A DNA stretch of 64,000 bases from assembly GCA_035578175.1 (NCBI GenBank), contig JAQMRL010000004.1:75059901-75123900 (forward strand), in the 5' to 3' direction. This DNA comes from Catonia carolina. Its lineage: Eukaryota > Arthropoda > Insecta > Hemiptera > Achilidae. Positions within the stretch are counted from its first letter, which is position 1, and the number at the start of each line of letters is the position of its first letter. This document shows positions 11,140 through 22,223 of the stretch, piece by piece. Both the position numbers and the translations under genes were made by a program. The notes beneath the pieces are model-generated. The model ran no database searches and had not been told where the DNA came from. It worked only from the letters and a program-made list of their open reading frames with translations.

Positions 11140-11787
11140 CAGTAAAACCTCCTTAATCCGGCATTCTATAGTCCGGAATTGTCTATAATCCGGCATCAAC
11201 GGCAATAGACAAAAATTATAGAATTGCCTTCACAATGAACATTGTAAATTGAGCAACTCGACAGCTACCGCCGACACTCAAGAGCCACAAAGCGTCACGC
11301 TCTGAGTTTGTAAACTAAGTACGCTATTTTACACGTTTGTAAAATTTCCTGAGTCATATACACAATACAGTATGGCTGAAGTTATGAACTTGCATATAAT
11401 AATAAATGATTTTTTAAATAAAAAAAATACTAGTCGTAAGAAGCAAGTAGATATTAGATCTTTTTTCCAGCCATCTACCAGTGCTGTTGCTAAAAACCAC
11501 GAATAGTACAGTACTGTACTGTATTTCATACTGTATTCAAATTTATTTCATCATGTACTGTACTTAAAAAATGCACTTTATATTTCTCCTGTAATTATAT
11601 ATTGATTTTTTATTGTTTAAATAACCCATGTTTAAATATTAAATACATACAGTAAAAGTTTCTTGTGCAAATTGTGTTATTTTTTATACGAGTCCTGTAT
11701 TTTTATAAATAACCTCCATAGTCCGGAATTTCCTTTAATCCGGCAAGCTTCGAGTCCCAAACGTGCCGGATTAAAGAGGTTCTACTG
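11140..11787 (+). mobile_element. Non-autonomous Tigger/pogo DNA transposon
   Basis: TIRs CAGTAAAACCTCCTTAATCC and its inverted partner (GGATTAAAGAGGTTCTACTG) are flanked by TA at 11138-11139 and 11788-11789. Second-order GTCCGGAATT motifs lie just inside both ends. At 648 bp it is an internal deletion derivative that keeps a fragment of the transposase C-terminus. Confidence 0.88.
11372..11506 (+). pseudogene. Tigger transposase C-terminal remnant
   Basis: Plus-strand frame MAEVMNLHIIINDFLNK.. continuing through KKQVDIRSFFQPSTS to a stop. The KQ-x-DIRSFF tail is characteristic of the Tigger/pogo transposase C-terminus. The HTH and DDD domains are gone, so it is an internal-deletion remnant. 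Confidence 0.7.
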
Positions 11788-11804
11788 TAATTAGGTATTA
11801 TTTA

Positions 11805-11980
11805 GGCCCCATCCGTAGCGTAATGGTAGCGCGTTAGCCTACCACGCGGAAGTCCCGGGTTCGATTTCCACCCAGATCTAGAAATTTTCACAAAGTTAAA
11901 AAAACCACCGTAGTCGCTAATGACCGAACTGTTGATGCGACTTTAAATAAATACAATACAATCTCCCTAATCTTAACCCT
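11805..11980 (+). mobile_element. S3 tRNA-Gly-like SINE
   Basis: The head contains CCGTAGCGTAATGGTAGCGC (A box) and CCCGGGTTCGATTTCC (B box), close to tRNA-Gly. The body is GTCGCTAATGACCG and the tail TTTAAATAAATACAATACAA. The acceptor arms do not pair and the anticodon loop is altered, so I do not call a functional tRNA. Confidence 0.7.
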
Positions 11981-12078
11981 CCAGTAATCCGAACTATGTA
12001 AAGAAGTTTTTTTTTTATGTAATGATGATGATTTACTACGGTGCGATTATTTGTTTAATGTCTTGATACGGTTATCAG

Positions 12079-12470
12079 CTGCCCATAACAGACAGGTGGA
12101 GTGTCAAATTATTTACACTCAATCTGTTCGTTGCAAGGCTAAAATAAATAGTTCTGTTTCTTATCACATGGTCAGTCAATTAAATGACTGAATCATTTAA
12201 GAACAGAAGAGGTAGAGGTGTAAAAGACACTAATCAGAGTTATCTTCTCTGAAAGTAATGAATTTCATTGTACAGCCAGACCCTGTGGTGAATGAAGTGA
12301 AGGTGTCATTTACAGAGTGGAAAATATGTGCTTTTCAGAGGGCCCGGCATGCTGATAAGCGTACTTTTCCACTCAGTGAGGAAGGCAATGGTAAACCACC
12401 TCACTCCTCGTTTTACTTAGTAAAACCTCTACAGGTTCAAACCAGCCTTTCGGCTGTTGACCTAAACTAC
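12079..12470 (+). mobile_element. C400 element with 11-bp TSD
   Basis: Complete copy flanked by ACGGTTATCAG at 12068-12078 and 12471-12481. It is inserted just upstream of a pogo-type transposase remnant and probably split that element. Confidence 0.9.
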
Positions 12471-12483
12471 ACGGTTATCAGAC

Positions 12484-12726
12484 GTCGAAATCGTAAACAT
12501 GACTCTGAAGACTGCTGATGATGAAAATTACGAAAAACAACCGGAAAATAAAATAAACCACGAAGTAGCAGTTGCCAGTTTTAATAAAACTATAGAGTCG
12601 GCTAACGAAACCGATAAGCCGTTTCATAAATTATTATTGCTTATGCAACTTCGAAACGAAGCATTCAAACAAAGTTTGGCTTTCAAGAAAGAGAAGAAAA
12701 TAAGTAACATTTTTGTGAAAAAATAA
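12484..12726 (+). pseudogene. pogo-family transposase C-terminal fragment
   Basis: The open frame from MTLKTADDENYEKQPENK ends in KKEKKISNIFVKK and a stop, 75 residues. The order ..HEVAVASFNK..LLMQLRNEAF then a lysine-rich KISNIF tail is that of pogo/Tigger transposases after the DDE domain. No DNA-binding or catalytic part is present. Flanking CAGTAATCCGAAC at about 11990 and GCTAATCCGAAA at 13741 may be remains of its ends, with C400 and a TTAA element inserted between. It differs from the Tigger tail at 11.4 kb, so two pogo lineages are present. Confidence 0.65.
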
Positions 12727-12985
12727 AACTTAATGAAAAGTATGTATTTTATTCTTTAATTAGGTGATTGCAACATAAACAACTGTGCATATTTTAATTT
12801 CTATATGTACTGTATTTATTTAAAAATTTAACCTATTTCATAGTTAATATATTTCTTTTAATAAATTTTTGTGGAAAAAAAACAAGTGAGGTCAGTACAT
12901 TGTACGACTATTATGATTAAATTAGTTTATTCCAACATAACCCAATTGTATTTTACACATTTTAAACATGAATATTGTACTTTAA

Positions 12986-13722
12986 GGGGAGCACTATACC
13001 TCGAAAATCGAAAAAAATCGATTTTTCTAATTTTGGGGTCATTGCCTTCTGTATCTTTTTCTGTGTAATTGCATATAAAAATTATAATTGTACCATAGAA
13101 ATTACGGAAGCTATCCAGATTTTAGTTAAGTAATGTTTTGACCAGAATTTCATTTAATTGAGTTAATCTGTGGAAACAATTGAGAGTTGCGATATTCAAA
13201 GAACACAGAAAGCTGAGAAGGCAATGGAAAGTGTGTCAAAAGAAGCATGACAAGAAAAAAAAATTATTTGAGGAAAAATAAGTCTAGTGAGGATCAATAT
13301 TATGGTGCAGGCCGATTTTAAAGAAAGTAAAACTTTACAGCTAATTTTCCGCAAAATCACTTTTTCCCATAAAGGTACAGTTTTCTCTAAAACTATTTGA
13401 CTTTGAATGTTGAAATTTTTTGAACATGTTTCCCAGTATAATTGTGACATATGTTACTAGAATCATTGCAGTATTATTACTAAGTTCGAAATAAAATACA
13501 AAATTCCACAAAAAAAATTAAATTGTTTTTGCATTTTTCAAAAAAAATTCTCAAAATGGTATCGCTAGCTCTATATTAATAATTCTAGTACCAAAGTTTA
13601 AAAATATGTCAAAGCAAAAGCACAAAAAAAATTAAAGCCCTAACTCTTTACGGTTTCTTAAAAACGTGTACCTAAAAAAAAGTCAATTAAACATGGGTTA
13701 GATAGGAGGTATAGTGCTCCCC
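12986..13722. mobile_element. TTAA-flanked TIR element 1
   Basis: 737 bp with TIRs GGGGAGCACTATACCTC and GAGGTATAGTGCTCCCC, each bordered by TTAA (12982-12985 and 13723-13726). TTAA target use points to piggyBac or Kolobok. No intact transposase. A short frame fragment EDQYYGAG is shared with the partial copy at 52.5 kb. Confidence 0.82.
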
Positions 13723-13948
13723 TTAAACAAAAATTCGCTAATCCGAAAAGTCGCGTTTTTTTTATTACTTCAAATAAGCGAGCAATGCACAGTGAAAATG
13801 GCCTGTCTTGGTTGTTAGTACTTTATTACCTTCCTAAACCGTCATTAACAGTTCAATCAATTTGACTTAATTTGTGTTTAATTTTAACAAATAATTGCAA
13901 ATCTTTATTAACCCTTTCTTTTTAATGCTTGTACAAAGCAAAATTTAA

Positions 13949-14911
13949 AAAATCTGGTGTGAAACACTCACACAACTTTCTCTTGCCAATGCAAATAATT
14001 AACAATAAACCTAACATTAGTATTAAAACATTAGAAATGAACAAAAACTAACGTCAAAAACATAACCTTATTTTAATCATGAGTGAATGACGCAAAATGA
14101 AAATCAACCTCAGTTTGGCTTAGAAATACGGAAAATCACTCTTTCTCTCTAAACTAGGCTCTGTAGAGAAAAATGCTATAAATAAAAGTTGTAGATCTTT
14201 TAATTTTCTATAAATTTAATTATATACACTTTTGTCGTAAAATGCATACTAAGGCCGAAATGTTAAAAAAATCGATTTTTCTCACGTTTTCGTGAGAAAA
14301 AAAACAGAAAATCGCAAATTACCGCTAAACTAAGCGTTATACAAAAAAATGTTTGAAATAAAAGTTGTAGGTTTTTAAATTCTCTACAACTTTTATTATA
14401 TAAGTTTTTGCGCTAAAATTTATATTAAAGCCGTAATCTTAAAAAAACAACGTTTTTACGTGAAAACAGCCTCACCGAGAATTTCAGCAAACATGGCGCC
14501 TACCCTATCTTGTAGAGAATAAAAAATTGAGTAAAATAGGCGATTTTAAAAAAAATCGTAGGACCAGTTTTTGAGAAAATCGCAAAAAACTGAAAAATTA
14601 TACGAATAAACTACTACTTCCGGTTGACCGATTTTGATGAAAATGTTCGTGTCGCGTCCGGTAGTGGTATGTAACTTAAGTTTCAAGTTTCAAGTTCGTA
14701 CGATGTTCCGTTCTTGAGATATTCTGTTCACACACACACACACACAGACACACAGACACACAGACACACACACAGACCAATCGCTAAAAACATGTTTTTT
14801 GGGTTCAGGGGGTCTGAAAACGTATAGATCCGGTGAAAACTCGATTTCGAAAAATCGACATGAAAACAATACTTTCCTTCCTATATATTCATATAGGCAA
14901 GAGAAAGTAAA
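13949..14911 (-). mobile_element. H element copy C
   Basis: Complete minus-strand copy with hairpin AATCTGGTGTGAAACACTC at the left, CA/GA microsatellite at 14730-14776 and 5' palindrome at the right. It shares diagnostic variants (TCTTTCTCTCTAAAC, AGTTTTTGCGCTAAAATTT) with copy N at 49.3 kb, so these two form a young subfamily. Confidence 0.8.
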
Positions 14912-15078
14912 AAAGTAAAATACTCAACTATCCATTTCTTATTGTTGACTATGTTATAGCTGATTTTAAGTAATTTTTGATGAATCACTGAAAAACAGCT
15001 GTTTTCAATTTTTAAATATTTTTTTTTATCTGGAAGTAAACTTAACTGAACGGATTTACCCAAAAGAAACACAAAACT

Positions 15079-15381
15079 TTTTTTTGTAATCCCTAATTTG
15101 TGTACGTTGCAATCTGTTCAATTCAGAACAATAAGCAACCCCAATGAGATGAGGATGACGTGTAAATGAGTTGTAGTCTTGTACAGACTCAGGTCAACCG
15201 TTCCTGAAAAAGTATGGTTAATTTAACCACAACCATCAAAGTACACCGGTAACCACTGTCTAGCATTCAAATCCGTATAAAAGTAACTACCTTTCCTAGG
15301 ATTTCAACCGGGGACCTTCGTCTCCGAAAATCAGCTGTTAATCAGCTGATTTTGGCGACGACTTTACCTCTAGACCAACCC
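15079..15381 (-). mobile_element. S1 SINE with TSD
   Basis: Minus-strand copy with a small internal deletion, bordered by AAACACAAAACT (15067-15078) and AAAACACAGAACT (15382-15394). The right TSD is also the left TSD of the neighbouring SatE element. Confidence 0.85.
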
Positions 15382-15394
15382 AAAACACAGAACT

Positions 15395-15639
15395 TTTTTT
15401 TTAGCTTTTATTTGTTATCGGGAACTGTACATGTTGACAACTACCCAATTTGATCGCTGCTTTTTGATGTATTTTTTTTTGACGTAGATTAGACATGAGT
15501 TTGAACAGGGACCCCCAGTAGAGTTTGTTCATGGATGGCTGTCAACTGGTCACCATAAAAAGTCGCTTGCCCAACCGGTGTTACTTAACAAATAATAGTG
15601 ACTTTCTACCAGCTGACTGACTGGGCTGGCCCGAAGGCC
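15395..15639 (-). mobile_element. SatE element, single-monomer copy
   Basis: Minus-strand element starting (at its right end) GGCCTTCGGGCCAGCCC and ending in an A-rich tail. It carries one copy of the 62-bp unit that is amplified at 44.6-45.8 kb. Bordered by AAAACACAGAACT and AAAACACAAAACT (15640-15652). Confidence 0.82.
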
Positions 15640-15705
15640 AAAACACAAAACTAGCAACTTTTTCACAAGTAATTAAAAACAAGTTGTAAATAATAACATC
15701 AATAG

Positions 15706-16023
15706 TTTTTTTTTGTAATCCCTAATTTGTGTACACGTTGCAATCTGTTCAATTCAGAACAATAAGCAACCCCATGACCCAATGAGATGAGGATGATATA
15801 TATGACGTGTAGTCTTGTACAGACTCAGGCCGATCATTCGTGAAAGAGTATGGTTAATTTAACCACAACCATCAAAGTACACCGGTAACCACTGTCTAGC
15901 ATTCAAATCCGTATAAAAGTAACTACCTTTACTAGGATTTGAACCAGGAGACCTTCGTCCCCGAAAACCAGCTGTTACGCAGCTGATTTTGGCTCCGACT
16001 TTATCTCTTGACCAACCCGGTGG
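15706..16023 (-). mobile_element. S1 SINE
   Basis: Full-length minus-strand copy: poly-T start, B-box reverse (GGATTTGAACC), palindrome CAGCTG..CAGCTG and head CCAACCCGGTGG. Confidence 0.85.
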
Positions 16024-16028
16024 TAAAT

Positions 16029-16325
16029 ATTAATTTTTTTTTCTCTTTAATTCTTTATTTACAACTGTAAAATTTTACAACAAGCAAATGTGATGATTAT
16101 AATAATAATGTAAATGACATGATAGGCATAAGAGGGATAGGGTAATATTGGTGCCTCCCCAAGTATGAAATTTGTGTATCAAATTAGCAGGACTCTACTC
16201 CAGCGTCTTTTAAGGCGTCTAGGGGGATTATCAGGTAAATGGAAGGTGGAACGTGTACGCACTAGTGGGTTCTCGTGTCCGTGTGACTTGTGAAAGCGTT
16301 TGTATAGGATATTCGATGGAATTTT
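16029..16325 (-). pseudogene. Jockey-like LINE 3' end
   Basis: Minus strand. Translated pieces match the end of a Jockey-type reverse transcriptase (PPRRLKRRW-type tail, split here by frameshifts), followed by a 3' UTR and an A tail that appears as the T run at 16029. The same 3' UTR occurs at 25.0 and 58.5 kb. Confidence 0.65.
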
Positions 16326-16470
16326 AAATATTTTTCTTTAATCTGGAACTAAACTAAAGTGAAGGGATTTACCCAAAAGGAACACAAAACTAACAACTTT
16401 ATCACGAGTAATTAAAAACAAGTTGTAAATCTGTATCTTAGAACAAGAACAACCAATGTCATTCTTTTAC

Positions 16471-17273
16471 AAAAAATCTGGTGTGAAACACTCACACAAC
16501 TTTCACTTGCCAATGCAAAAAATTAACAATAAACCTAACATTAGTAATAAAACATTAGAAATAAACAAAAAACTAACCTCAACAAACATTAGTGAAATAC
16601 GCAAAATTAAAATCGACCTCAGTTTGGCTTAAAAATACGGAAAATCGCTCATTCACGCTAAACTAGGCACTGTACAAAAAAATGTTTAAAATAAAAGTTG
16701 TAGATTTATTAATTTTCTATAAATTTTATTATATACACTTTTGTTGTAAAATGCATTCTAAGGCCGAAATCTTAAGAAAATTGATTTTTCACACGTTTTC
16801 GTGAGAAAAAAACAGAAAATCGCTAATTACCGTTAAACTAAGCGTTATACAAAAAAATGTTTGAAATAAAAGTTGTAGAATTTTACATTCTCTACAACTT
16901 TTATTATATAATGTTTTGCGCTAAAATGCATATTAAAGCCGCAATCTTAAAAAGAAAATGTTTTACGTGAAAACAGCCTCACCCAGAATTTCAGCAAACA
17001 TGGCGCCTATCCTATCTTGTAGAGAATAAAAAGTTTAGTAAATGATGCGATTTAAAAAAAAATCGTAGGACCAGTTTTTGAGAAAATCGCAAAAAAGAGA
17101 AAAATTATACGAATAAACTACTACTTCCGGTTGACCGATTTTGATGAAAATGTTCGTGTCGGGTCCGGTAGTGGTATGTAACTTAAGTTTCAAGTTTCAA
17201 GTTCGTACGATGTTCCGTTCTTGAGATATTCTGTTCACACACACGCACGCACGCACGCAAGCAAGCACACGCG

Positions 17274-17324
<51 letters not shown>

Positions 17325-17450
17325 CAATCGCTAAAAACATGTTTTTTGGGTTCAGGGGGTCTGAAAACGTATAGATCCGGTAAAAACTCGATTTCGAAAA
17401 ATCGACATGAAAACAATTCCTATATATTCATATAGGCAAGAGAAAGTAAA
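16471..17450 (-). mobile_element. H element copy D
   Basis: Near-complete minus-strand copy with a long CG/CA microsatellite (17237-17320). The 5' palindrome has lost about 10 bases (the ACTTTCCTT half). Confidence 0.8.
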
Positions 17451-17994
17451 ATGAGTTAAACACGTTATCAAAGTAACTTTTTGTGTACTTTTTGAACAAC
17501 CAATGTCCATTATGTATAAGTTCATAAGATATTGCATGAATCAATGTCAGTCAGCTGCGTGAAAAATAATACTGCTAGGACAACCAAACACAACATTGGT
17601 TCTCACATACCATAATTTCTTCATGCAAAAAACACCAGTCATAATTGGTTATGATTGGAATAAAAATTTTCTAAATGAAGTTCGTTAGCAATAAGAACAA
17701 ATGTTGATATTCGTCGTTTTTGCAGTGACTTTTCTTGATTTTTGCTACCATTGTAGCTGACTTAGGTGGAATTCCTGGTGTTGTTTAAAATTTTACCCAA
17801 ATCTTTTGTTTGCTATTTGCTCAAAACAGTTTTTTTTTTGACATTGGTTGTTTTTGTTCTAAGGTACAGAAATAATAACATCAACAGTTCGCGAAATATT
17901 TTGCTTGGACTTTTGGGAGTCAGTATATAACTAGATTAAAAAATCAACAAATTTAAAATAATTAATTAATTAAATAGATAAAAATTGAAATTAC
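17451..17994. other. Intron-like sequence with remains of an older repeat
   Basis: Shares short segments (AATAATAACATCAA, ACAACCAATGTC) with sequence around 15.7 and 16.4 kb, so an older repeat was probably cut up by the SINE, SatE and H insertions there. It lies just downstream of the splice donor of the host exon. Confidence 0.4.
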
Positions 17995-18271
17995 CTGTTT
18001 ATCTTGAGCGCAGATATCATTGTTATTGTTGTTATTTACATTGTTATTCAATATTGGGACATTATTAACAGTTATTGTAGTTGTAGCGATCGGAGTTGTT
18101 AATGTAACAATAACAGTTTTAGTCGGTGGACAATTTTCTAAGGTGGTTGTATTGTTGTTATTATTGACATTGGCTTGTGGTGAATTAGCGGTCGGTATGA
18201 TCGGCCTCTTTTTTTTCTTGAGGGGGGTCGCAACCGCCCCATTTTCTGGTGAATGCACCTTCACCGTGATC
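17995..18271 (-). CDS. Internal exon of an unidentified host gene (Asn/Thr/Lys-rich)
   Basis: A 277-bp minus-strand exon, open throughout. It begins after an acceptor (TAAATAACCAG before G at 18271) and ends at the donor CAG|GTAATT, with an in-frame stop just beyond both ends and no usable ATG. The reading ITVKVHSPENGAVATP.. runs into LKKKKRPIIPTANSP (basic, possibly nuclear), then Asn-rich runs alternating with Thr/Val-rich TVIVTLTTPIATTTITVNN, ending DICAQDKQ. Upstream phase 2, downstream phase 0. Composition is far from the surrounding repeats, and a similar low-complexity pattern is common in insect transcription or chromatin regulators. I do not recognise the gene. The acceptor's polypyrimidine tract is weak, which is the main reason for doubt. 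Confidence 0.6.
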
Positions 18272-18734
18272 CTGGTTATTTAACTATCACTAATTACTTA
18301 AAAATTGTATCAGTTTTTCTTTTATTGTTTTTTAATTAATTTCAAATTAATTTTTTCACTATTTAAAAATAATATTATCACGTTTATAAGAAATTTAAAA
18401 AAGTTTTTTTTTATATATATAAACCTATAAACACAAAAATTAAAATCACTTAATACATTTTTGTATCAGATATTATTACATAAAAATATAATATGTAGAT
18501 ATATGATACAGAAATTAAAATACACTAAATTCTTTAACCCCACGTTTTTCTGTATTGCTCTCATTATTTAAACTAACACCTAAACCAACCAAATGTTAAT
18601 AACTTGAATTATTTATTTAAAACAATTATCATTTCACAATAATCTTATAAGGTAACAAAAAAATCTTGTATTACATTAAAAGCAAAATCACGTTTAAAGA
18701 TTCATTGTAAAAATCATCTATATCTACACTAATA
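18272..18734. other. Intron-like AT-rich sequence
   Basis: Upstream side of the host exon. No repeat or gene recognised. Confidence 0.45.
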
Positions 18735-19550
18735 AAAAAAAACTGGTGTAAAACATTCACACGACTTTATCTTGCCAATGCAAATATTGAACAATATAAC
18801 TTAACATTAGTGATAAAACATTAAAAATTAACAAAAAAACTAACTTCAATAAACATAACCCAATTTTAATCATGAGTTGACAACGCAATATAAAAAAAAC
18901 AACCTCAGTTTGGCTTAAAAATATGGAAAATCACTTTTTCACGCTAAACTAGAACCTGTAGAAAAAAACGCTCTAAATAAAAGTTGTAAATCTTTTAATT
19001 TCCTATAAATTTGATTATAATAAACTTTTGTCGTAGAATGTACACTAAGGCTTATATCTTAAAAAAAAATCGATTTTTTTTTTTACACGTTCTCGTGAAA
19101 AAAAAAGAAGAAAATCGCTAATTACCGCTAAAGTAAGCGTTATACAAAAAAATGTTTAAAATAAAAGTTGTAGAATTTTTAATTTTCTACAACTTTTATT
19201 ATATACATTTTTGCGCTCAAATGCATATTAAAGCAGCAATCTTTAAAAAAAACAATATTTTTACGTGAAAACAGCCTCTTCAAGAATTTCAGCAGACATG
19301 ACGCCTGCCCTATCTTGTAGAGCATAAAAAATTTAGTTAACGTGACGTCTTTTAAGAAAAATTCGTAGGACCAGTTTTTGAGGAAATCGCAAAAAAGTAA
19401 AAAATTACACGTATAAACTACTACTGCCGGTTGACCGATTTTGATAAAAATGTTCGTGTTGGGTCCGGTAGAGGTGTCTAACTTAAGTTTCAAGTTCGTA
19501 CGAGTTTCCGTTCTTCAGATATTCTGTTCACACCCACACACACACAGACA
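18735..19550 (-). mobile_element. H element copy E, 5'-truncated
   Basis: Minus-strand copy from the hairpin end (ACTGGTGTAAAACATTCAC) to the microsatellite, where it stops; the 5' 180 bp is missing. A long open frame at 19179-19493 starts at TTG and is shared in part with other H copies by descent. Confidence 0.75.
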
Positions 19551-20372
19551 TGCCTACATAAAATTTAACATAATATATTTTCAAAGTGAATCTAACCTCT
19601 TCATTTTTAATTAGTTGTATGTTGTATTTTACTAACTGATAACATTGTATTTATACATAATAAACTACCAAAAATATTTTCCGTTAATTAAGAAAAACAA
19701 CAAAAACTAAACCAATCTTGTAGTTTCAAATAACCCTTAAAAAACTTTAACTACAGCACGATTTAACAACTTTAAATATTCTATTCTATGTTCATTCACA
19801 GATAAAATCTTCTTTTAACAAATTTTAAAACACTTAACAAGAATTTAAGTGAAAAACATTTAACAATAATTTCATTTTAAACATTCTTTAATTGTCAAAT
19901 GTAAAATCTAACCTAACTTAAAACCTACGCAAATTTTTATAAATTTATATTCTTTCATATTTTCTTCCGTTGACAAAATGTTAAATTACATAATTTACTT
20001 TTAAATTGAAGAGAAATTTCCATTAATAAAGAAAATTTTAAATAAAAATTAATAGAAAAACTAACTTACGTAATATATTTGAATATAAATAATAAGAATA
20101 ATATCTAAACTAATTGATATTTAAGTAGAAGAAAAATATGTGTGGGTTTAAATTTAATTTGATACGCTTAAATAAGGAACAAGCTTGATTAAGGTAGTCT
20201 AAGTAATAATTTTTACCACCTCTTTAAATTTTAAAAATCTACAAAATAATCACAAACCTGTCATAATATTCCATATGGTATGTATCTATGTTTAAAAAAA
20301 CCGTCAAAATACTGAATTGGAAACAAAGATCAATTAAGTTTTCATTAAGTATTGTGACAATAACCACAATAC
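19551..20372. other. AT-rich stretch, nothing recognised
   Basis: No supported feature in about 820 bases. Confidence 0.5.
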
Positions 20373-20764
20373 CTGCCCAAAAACAGACAGGTGTAGTGTC
20401 AAATTATTTGCACTCAATCTGTTAGTTGCCGAGCTAAAATAAACAGTTCTGTTTCTTAACACATGGTCAGCCAATTAAATGACTGAATCATTTAAGAATA
20501 GAAGAGACAGAGGTGTAAAAGACACTAATCAGAGTTATCTCCTCTGAAAGTAATGAATTTCATTATACAGCCAGACCCTGTGGTGAATGAAGTGAGGTGT
20601 CATTTGCAGAGTGGAAAATATGTGCTTTTCAGAGCGCCCGGCATGCTGATAAGCGTACTTTTCCACTCAGTGAGGAAAGCAATGATAAACCACCTCACTC
20701 CTCGTTTTACTTAGTAAAACCTCTAGAGATTCAAACCAGCCTTTCGGCTGATGACCTAAACAAC
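20373..20764 (+). mobile_element. C400 element with short TSD
   Basis: Complete copy; AACCACAA precedes it and follows its AACAAC end. Confidence 0.85.
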
Positions 20765-20875
20765 AACCACAAAGAAGAGTGTTCGAGAATTCTCGAGGAG
20801 GACCAACATTTAAAAGGAATTTTAATGTAAATAGTAATAGTTATTAAGAAAGATAAATTGGGTTTCTAAGAAATA

Positions 20876-21650
20876 AAAATCTGGTGTGAAACACTCACAC
20901 AACTTTCTCTTGCCAATGCAAATAATTAACAATAAACCTAATATTAGTATTAAAACATTAGAAATGAACAAAAAACTAACCTCAAAAAACATTAGTGAAA
21001 TACGCAAAATTAAAATCGACCTCAGTTTAGCTTAAAAATACGGAAAATCGCTCATTCACGCTAAACTAGGCACTGTACAAAAAAGTGCTTTAAATAAAAG
21101 TTGTAGATCTCTTAATTTCCTATAAATTTTATTTTATACACTTTTGTCGTAAAATGCATTCTAAGGCCGAAATCTTAAAAATATAGATTTTTCACACGTT
21201 TTCGTGAGAAAAAAAATAGAAAATTGCGAATTACCGCTAAACTAAGCGTTATACAAAAAAATGTTTGAAATAAAAGTTGTAGAATTTTACATTCTCTACA
21301 ACTTTTATTATATAACGTTTTGCGCTGAAATGCATATTAAAGCCGCAATCTTAAAAAGAAAGTGTTTTTACGTAAAAACAGCCTCACGCAGAATTTCAGA
21401 AAACATGGCGCCTATCCTATTTTGTAGAGAATAAAAAATTGAGTAAACCAGGCGATTTTTAAAAAAATCGTAGGACCAGTTTTTGAGAAAATCGCAAAAA
21501 AGTGAAAAATTATACGAATAAACTACTACTTCCGGTTGACCGATTTTGATGAAAAATTTCGTGTCGGGTCCGGTACTTAAGCTTCAAGTTTCAAGTTCGT
21601 AAGATGTTCCGTTCTTGAGATATTCTGTTCATGCGCGCGCGCGCGCGCAT

Positions 21651-21682
<32 letters not shown>

Positions 21683-22222
21683 ATCGCTAAAACCATGTTT
21701 TTTCGGTTCAGGGGGTCTGAAAACGTGTAGATCCAGTGAAAACTCGATTTCAAAAAATCGACATGAAAACAATACTTTCGTTCCTATATATTCATATTGT
21801 TGTTGTTTAGGTCAACAGCCGAAAGGCTGGTTTGAACCTGCAAGGTTTTACTAAGTAAAACGAGGAGTGAGGTGGTTTACCACGCCTTCCTCACTGAGTG
21901 GAAAAGTAGGCTACGCTTATCAGCATGCCGGGCCGTCTGAAAAGCACATATTTTCCACTCTGCAAATGATACCTTCACTTCATTCACCACAGGGTCTGGC
22001 TGTATAATGAAATTCATTACTTTCAGAGGAGATAACTCTGATTAGTGTCTTTTACACCTCTATCTCTTCTGTCCTTAAATGATTCAGTCATTTAATTGGC
22101 TGACCATGTGATAAGAAACAGAACTATTTATTTTAGCCCAGCAACGAACAGATTGAGTGTAAATAATTTGACACTCCTCCTGTCTGCTCTGGGCAGATAT
22201 TCATATAGGCAAGAAAAAGTAA
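20876..22222 (-). mobile_element. H element copy F, interrupted by C400
   Basis: Complete minus-strand copy with a (CG)n-(CA)n microsatellite at 21631-21677. The 5' palindrome is split by a C400 copy; joining the two sides restores TATATTCATATAGGC exactly. Confidence 0.85.
21798..22196 (-). mobile_element. C400 element nested in H copy F
   Basis: 399 bp, flanked by ATATTCATAT at 21788-21797 and 22197-22206. The clean 10-bp TSD and the intact host sequence define both ends of the family: CTGCCC at the 5' side and AAACAACAACA at the tail. Confidence 0.93.
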
Positions 22223-22223
22223 A

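Noticed and set aside
11805..11880. tRNA-Gly gene
   Set aside because: A and B boxes are good, but the acceptor stem does not pair and a SINE body and tail follow.
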